Shown here: piece by piece, positions 61,464-64,000 of the stretch
Numbering within the stretch: the stretch's first letter is position 1
How the letters are laid out: each line of letters starts with the position of its first letter
Origin: Acinetobacter nectaris CIP 110549
GTDB taxonomy: Bacteria; Pseudomonadota; Gammaproteobacteria; Pseudomonadales; Moraxellaceae
DNA length: 64,000 nucleotides
Assembly: GCF_000488215.1 (NCBI RefSeq)
Contig: NZ_KI530723.1
Span: forward strand, 62,001-126,000
Direction: 5' to 3'
Translations under genes and position numbers: made by a program
Notes under the pieces: generated by a model
The model's input: only the letters and a program-made list of their open reading frames with translations
What the model was told of the DNA's origin: nothing
Database searches by the model: none

Positions 61464-62486
61464 TTATTCGTATTGCGCCAATGTTACCTTGATCGCGTCT
61501 AAATGTGCGGTCAATAATGTTTGGAAAAGTGTTAAATGCATTTCATCTGTATTCAATGCAGGAATATAGGCATAAGATTCACCACCTGCTTTTTTGAAGT
61601 TTTCCGCATTTTCAACAGCCAACTCTTCTAAAGTTTCCAAACAATCTGCCGAAAAGGCAGGACTCATAATTTGAACAGATTTAATACCGCTTTTACCCCA
61701 TTCATCTAACAACTCATCGGTATAAGGACGCACCCATTCTTGCGCACCAAAACGTGATTGGAAGCTAATTGCCCACTCACTCTCTTGTAAACCAAGCTCT
61801 TGTGCTACCAATTTAGCAGTTGTACGACAACGCTCTGGGTATGGATCGCCTTTATCTGCGAATGGCTGTGGAATACCATGGAAAGACATTAAAAGTTTAT
61901 CGGCTGTACCATGTTCGGCACGAAACCGTTTTACACTTTCTGCAAGCGCACGAATATATAACGGGTGCTGGTAATAATCACGAATAATACTAATACCCGG
62001 TAAATTACGCTGTTTTAATGCCCACTTTGAAAGCAAGTCATACTGTGGTGCAGTAGATGTTGCAGAGTATTGCGGATAAAGTGGGAACAATAAAATATGA
62101 TCCGTTTTACTGCCATCTAAATCTGCAAGCAATGCTTTCATACCCGGATTACCATAGGTCATGAGTGGGACAATATTTAAGTCAAACTCAGGATATTTCT
62201 CAGGTAACGATTTTTTTAAATAATCTGCTTGATCAAATAAGATTTCACGCATTGGCGAATCTTTCCACCAAATTGAAGCATATGCTTCTGCCACACGCTT
62301 CGGACGGCGTGGCAGTACAAAAAGGCGTAAAATAATTTGCCAAATCACTTTAGGAATTTCAACAACGCGTTGATCTGACAAAAACTCTTTTAAATATCGA
62401 CTAACAGCAGGTGCTGTTGGTTCATCTGGCGTGCCAAGGTTAGCGAGAATTACTGTGATTTTTGGTTTATCTTGTTTCATTTTCAC
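61464..62486 (-). CDS. hemH: Ferrochelatase
   Basis: A 340-residue enzyme inserting Fe2+ into protoporphyrin [12 protein letters not shown] at the N-terminus, F-S-F/M-S-F-H-G-I-P (with the catalytic histidine) and the late [14 protein letters not shown] are diagnostic. It is followed by the MBL hydrolase gene. No Fur-like site is evident upstream. Confidence 0.97.
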   Translation of the reverse strand: MKMKQDKPKITVILANLGTPDEPTAPAVSRYLKEFLSDQRVVEIPKVIWQIILRLFVLPRRPKRVAEAYASIWWKDSPMREILFDQADYLKKSLPEKYPEFDLNIVPLMTYGNPGMKALLADLDGSKTDHILLFPLYPQYSATSTAPQYDLLSKWALKQRNLPGISIIRDYYQHPLYIRALAESVKRFRAEHGTADKLLMSFHGIPQPFADKGDPYPERCRTTAKLVAQELGLQESEWAISFQSRFGAQEWVRPYTDELLDEWGKSGIKSVQIMSPAFSADCLETLEELAVENAENFKKAGGESYAYIPALNTDEMHLTLFQTLLTAHLDAIKVTLAQYE

Positions 62487-62607
62487 TCATACGCTCGAAA
62501 TATTTTTATCTACTTTAACGGTTTTGAATTTTAATTAAAATAATATGGTTACTGGTTTTTTTTGCTAAAACTTATCGTTATTCACAATCATTCAATAAAT
62601 TTATATT

Positions 62608-63588
62608 TTATATAATTTTTTTCAAAATATTCTGAATATCTTTACTCACTTGCCAAAGAATACGCTGTCTATGATCTCGACCAACAGGCATAATCCAGTG
62701 GCTTTGTTTCACGTGGAGCTTAATTAAATATAAAGCACGCATATGAATTGCAACATTTGTAATATGGCTTAAATGTGGGTTTTCTTTGCTCAATATTGGC
62801 CATGCAACTTGCATTAAGTGCTTATTCAAACACTGGGAAAATACCTCTTCAGTTTGGGGTTTAAAAAAAGAACGTCCTAATATTTGAACTATTTCCAACC
62901 ATGTTAAACATACTGTTCTTACAATCACTTCAAATGAATCATTTTCATAGGCATAAACCTGATAATCCAATGCAAAAATATCCGACAGTTGTGCAGATTG
63001 ATGACCATGCATCGGCTGCTGCTGACTTTCAAAGTGAAGTTCAAATTGTGCCACCTTGCTTTTAAGGCGCTGTATCTCATCTTGTAAAAGCCTTGTATTA
63101 TATGCACGTACCCAACCTTGAGTTGGATAACGATTTGACATCATAGGTATATATTTTTTTACTTGTTCAGTAAGCTGATCTAATGTGTCATATTCAAATA
63201 TATCTTTGACTTCTTGCTTAATGAGTTCACGAAAATTATTAAACTTTTTATGTACTTCATTCACCAAAGATGCACTATTTTCTTGTTCTATATTTTTATG
63301 TATAAAAACCATCATCGGTTTTTGTCTTGCCAAGGCATAAATATATTCTAGTTGCACATAACTTACACCTGAAGCCGACTGCTGACCATATTCATCACCA
63401 AGCAATAAAATAACATAATCACATTCATCTATTTGGCGACGTGCTAAAGTCGTTGTTATTTCACATCGTTTTTCCACACCCCAAACAAAATACCCCATTG
63501 CGACAAGCGTCTGACAAATCAGTCGATTTTCAGCAGACATCTCTTCTCCAGAGGTTGAGATAAATATCTGATATCGCTTATCGACCAT
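62608..63588 (-). CDS. DUF4062-domain protein
   Basis: A 326-residue protein. The N-terminal about 95 residues are a DUF4062 domain: Y-Q-I-F-I-S-T-S-G-E-E-M near the start, C-D-Y-V-I-L-L-L-G-D-E-Y-G, and V-S-Y-V-Q-L-E-Y-I-Y-A with K-P-M-M-V-F-I-H. DUF4062 has a flavodoxin-like/TIR-related predicted fold and is often fused to STAND NTPases in conflict systems; here it stands alone. After a helical linker (about 150-185) comes an uncharacterised alpha-helical domain. The ATG at 63588 has GAG at seven bases; a TTG at 63600 is possible. Function unknown. Confidence 0.78.
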   Translation of the reverse strand: MVDKRYQIFISTSGEEMSAENRLICQTLVAMGYFVWGVEKRCEITTTLARRQIDECDYVILLLGDEYGQQSASGVSYVQLEYIYALARQKPMMVFIHKNIEQENSASLVNEVHKKFNNFRELIKQEVKDIFEYDTLDQLTEQVKKYIPMMSNRYPTQGWVRAYNTRLLQDEIQRLKSKVAQFELHFESQQQPMHGHQSAQLSDIFALDYQVYAYENDSFEVIVRTVCLTWLEIVQILGRSFFKPQTEEVFSQCLNKHLMQVAWPILSKENPHLSHITNVAIHMRALYLIKLHVKQSHWIMPVGRDHRQRILWQVSKDIQNILKKII

Positions 63589-63627
63589 GTGTGAACTCAA
63601 TTGTTAATCACTGCTAAAAGAAAGAAA

Positions 63628-64000
63628 TTAATCCGATAAGTAACTTACTTTCCAATCAATATCTTCCGCAATTAAATGTTGTAACACTATTTTGATTTGA
63701 GGTGTATACCCACCTGTAAAATAGCAGGTCATTTGTGGGCTTTTTGTTATTGGAACAACTTCATTTATTAAATGATGATGCGAAAGCACATGACTTAATT
63801 GCCTTGCAACAGCTTGACCTGAGTCGACCAATTCAAACTGATTGGGAAAAACATACTCGATACTTGCTTTTAAAAAAGGATAATGGGTACAACCTAAAAC
63901 CAATTGATCTGCTTTTTTATCTACCGCAGGCTGTAGAATTTCTTTTAACAATCTATGCATTTTAGGACTGTTTTGCTGACCTGCTTCTACAAGTGGCACT
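63628..64000 (-). CDS. murI: Glutamate racemase, C-terminal part
   Basis: The reading frame continues past the right edge; 124 C-terminal codons are seen. L-V-L-G-C-T-H-Y-P-F-L contains the second catalytic cysteine of glutamate racemase, followed by V-D-S-G-Q-A-V-A. The enzyme supplies D-glutamate for peptidoglycan. The N-terminal domain with the first catalytic cysteine lies outside the window. It ends 39 bases before the DUF4062 gene on the same strand. Confidence 0.95.
   Translation of the reverse strand, partial: VPLVEAGQQNSPKMHRLLKEILQPAVDKKADQLVLGCTHYPFLKASIEYVFPNQFELVDSGQAVARQLSHVLSHHHLINEVVPITKSPQMTCYFTGGYTPQIKIVLQHLIAEDIDWKVSYLSD

Overview
The window is a chromosomal segment of a gammaproteobacterium of the genus Acinetobacter. 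The evidence is the low GC content, the characteristic proteins and the gene orders: ilvE next to a lipooligosaccharide (LOS) outer-core locus, queA-tgt-yajC-secDF, ndk-rlmN-pilF-rodZ-ispG-hisS-yfgM-bamB-der, ilvIHC, leuS-lptE-holA and rhodanese-grxC-secB. The species cannot be fixed from the sequence alone. Most of the window is core genome. The variable part is the left end.

Layout. (1) 1-6522: part of the LOS outer-core locus, seven glycosyltransferase genes. The first is cut by the window edge. Two genes on + converge on five on -. One - gene is an internal duplication of two WaaE-like GT2 domains. (2) 6643-14495: ilvE and glnE, an orphan soluble histidine kinase, a GNAT acetyltransferase, a small XRE-HTH/two-TM regulator and a divergent MFS exporter with a histidine-rich tail. 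(3) 14542-20564: tRNA-Leu(CAA), then queA, tgt, yajC, secD, secF. (4) 20606-30708: a phosphopantetheinyl transferase, then the long - strand block from ndk to der, with iscX upstream. (5) 30788-34775: a PAP2 phosphatase and the ilvI-ilvH-ilvC branched-chain operon. (6) 35266-44707: a DUF4124 protein, leuS-lptE-holA, and a macA-macB-outer-membrane-factor efflux operon. (7) 44753-52325: fabI, a BI-1/YccA protein, a ugpCBAE-like ABC transporter operon ending in a metallophosphoesterase, and orn. (8) 52443-64000: rsgA, rhodanese-grxC-secB, a diguanylate cyclase, an ABC1 kinase, a HopJ-family protein, crcB behind a fluoride riboswitch, a BaiN-like flavoprotein with trmB, yacG, an MBL hydrolase, hemH, a DUF4062 protein and the C-terminal part of murI.

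Non-coding signals stand out. A convincing fluoride (crcB) riboswitch lies at 58619-58670. A three-unit Pho box lies ahead of ugpC, which implies phosphate-starvation control of the whole ugp/phosphoesterase operon. The phosphoesterase carries the D-x-Q signature of the Mn-dependent ADP-ribose/CDP-alcohol pyrophosphatase family, not that of a UgpQ or GpdQ enzyme. Five perfectly 11-bp-phased TGTC(A/G) units lie ahead of the XRE/two-TM regulator. They look either like an extended PhoB-type array or like an undescribed operator. No insertion sequence, prophage, CRISPR array or rRNA operon was seen.
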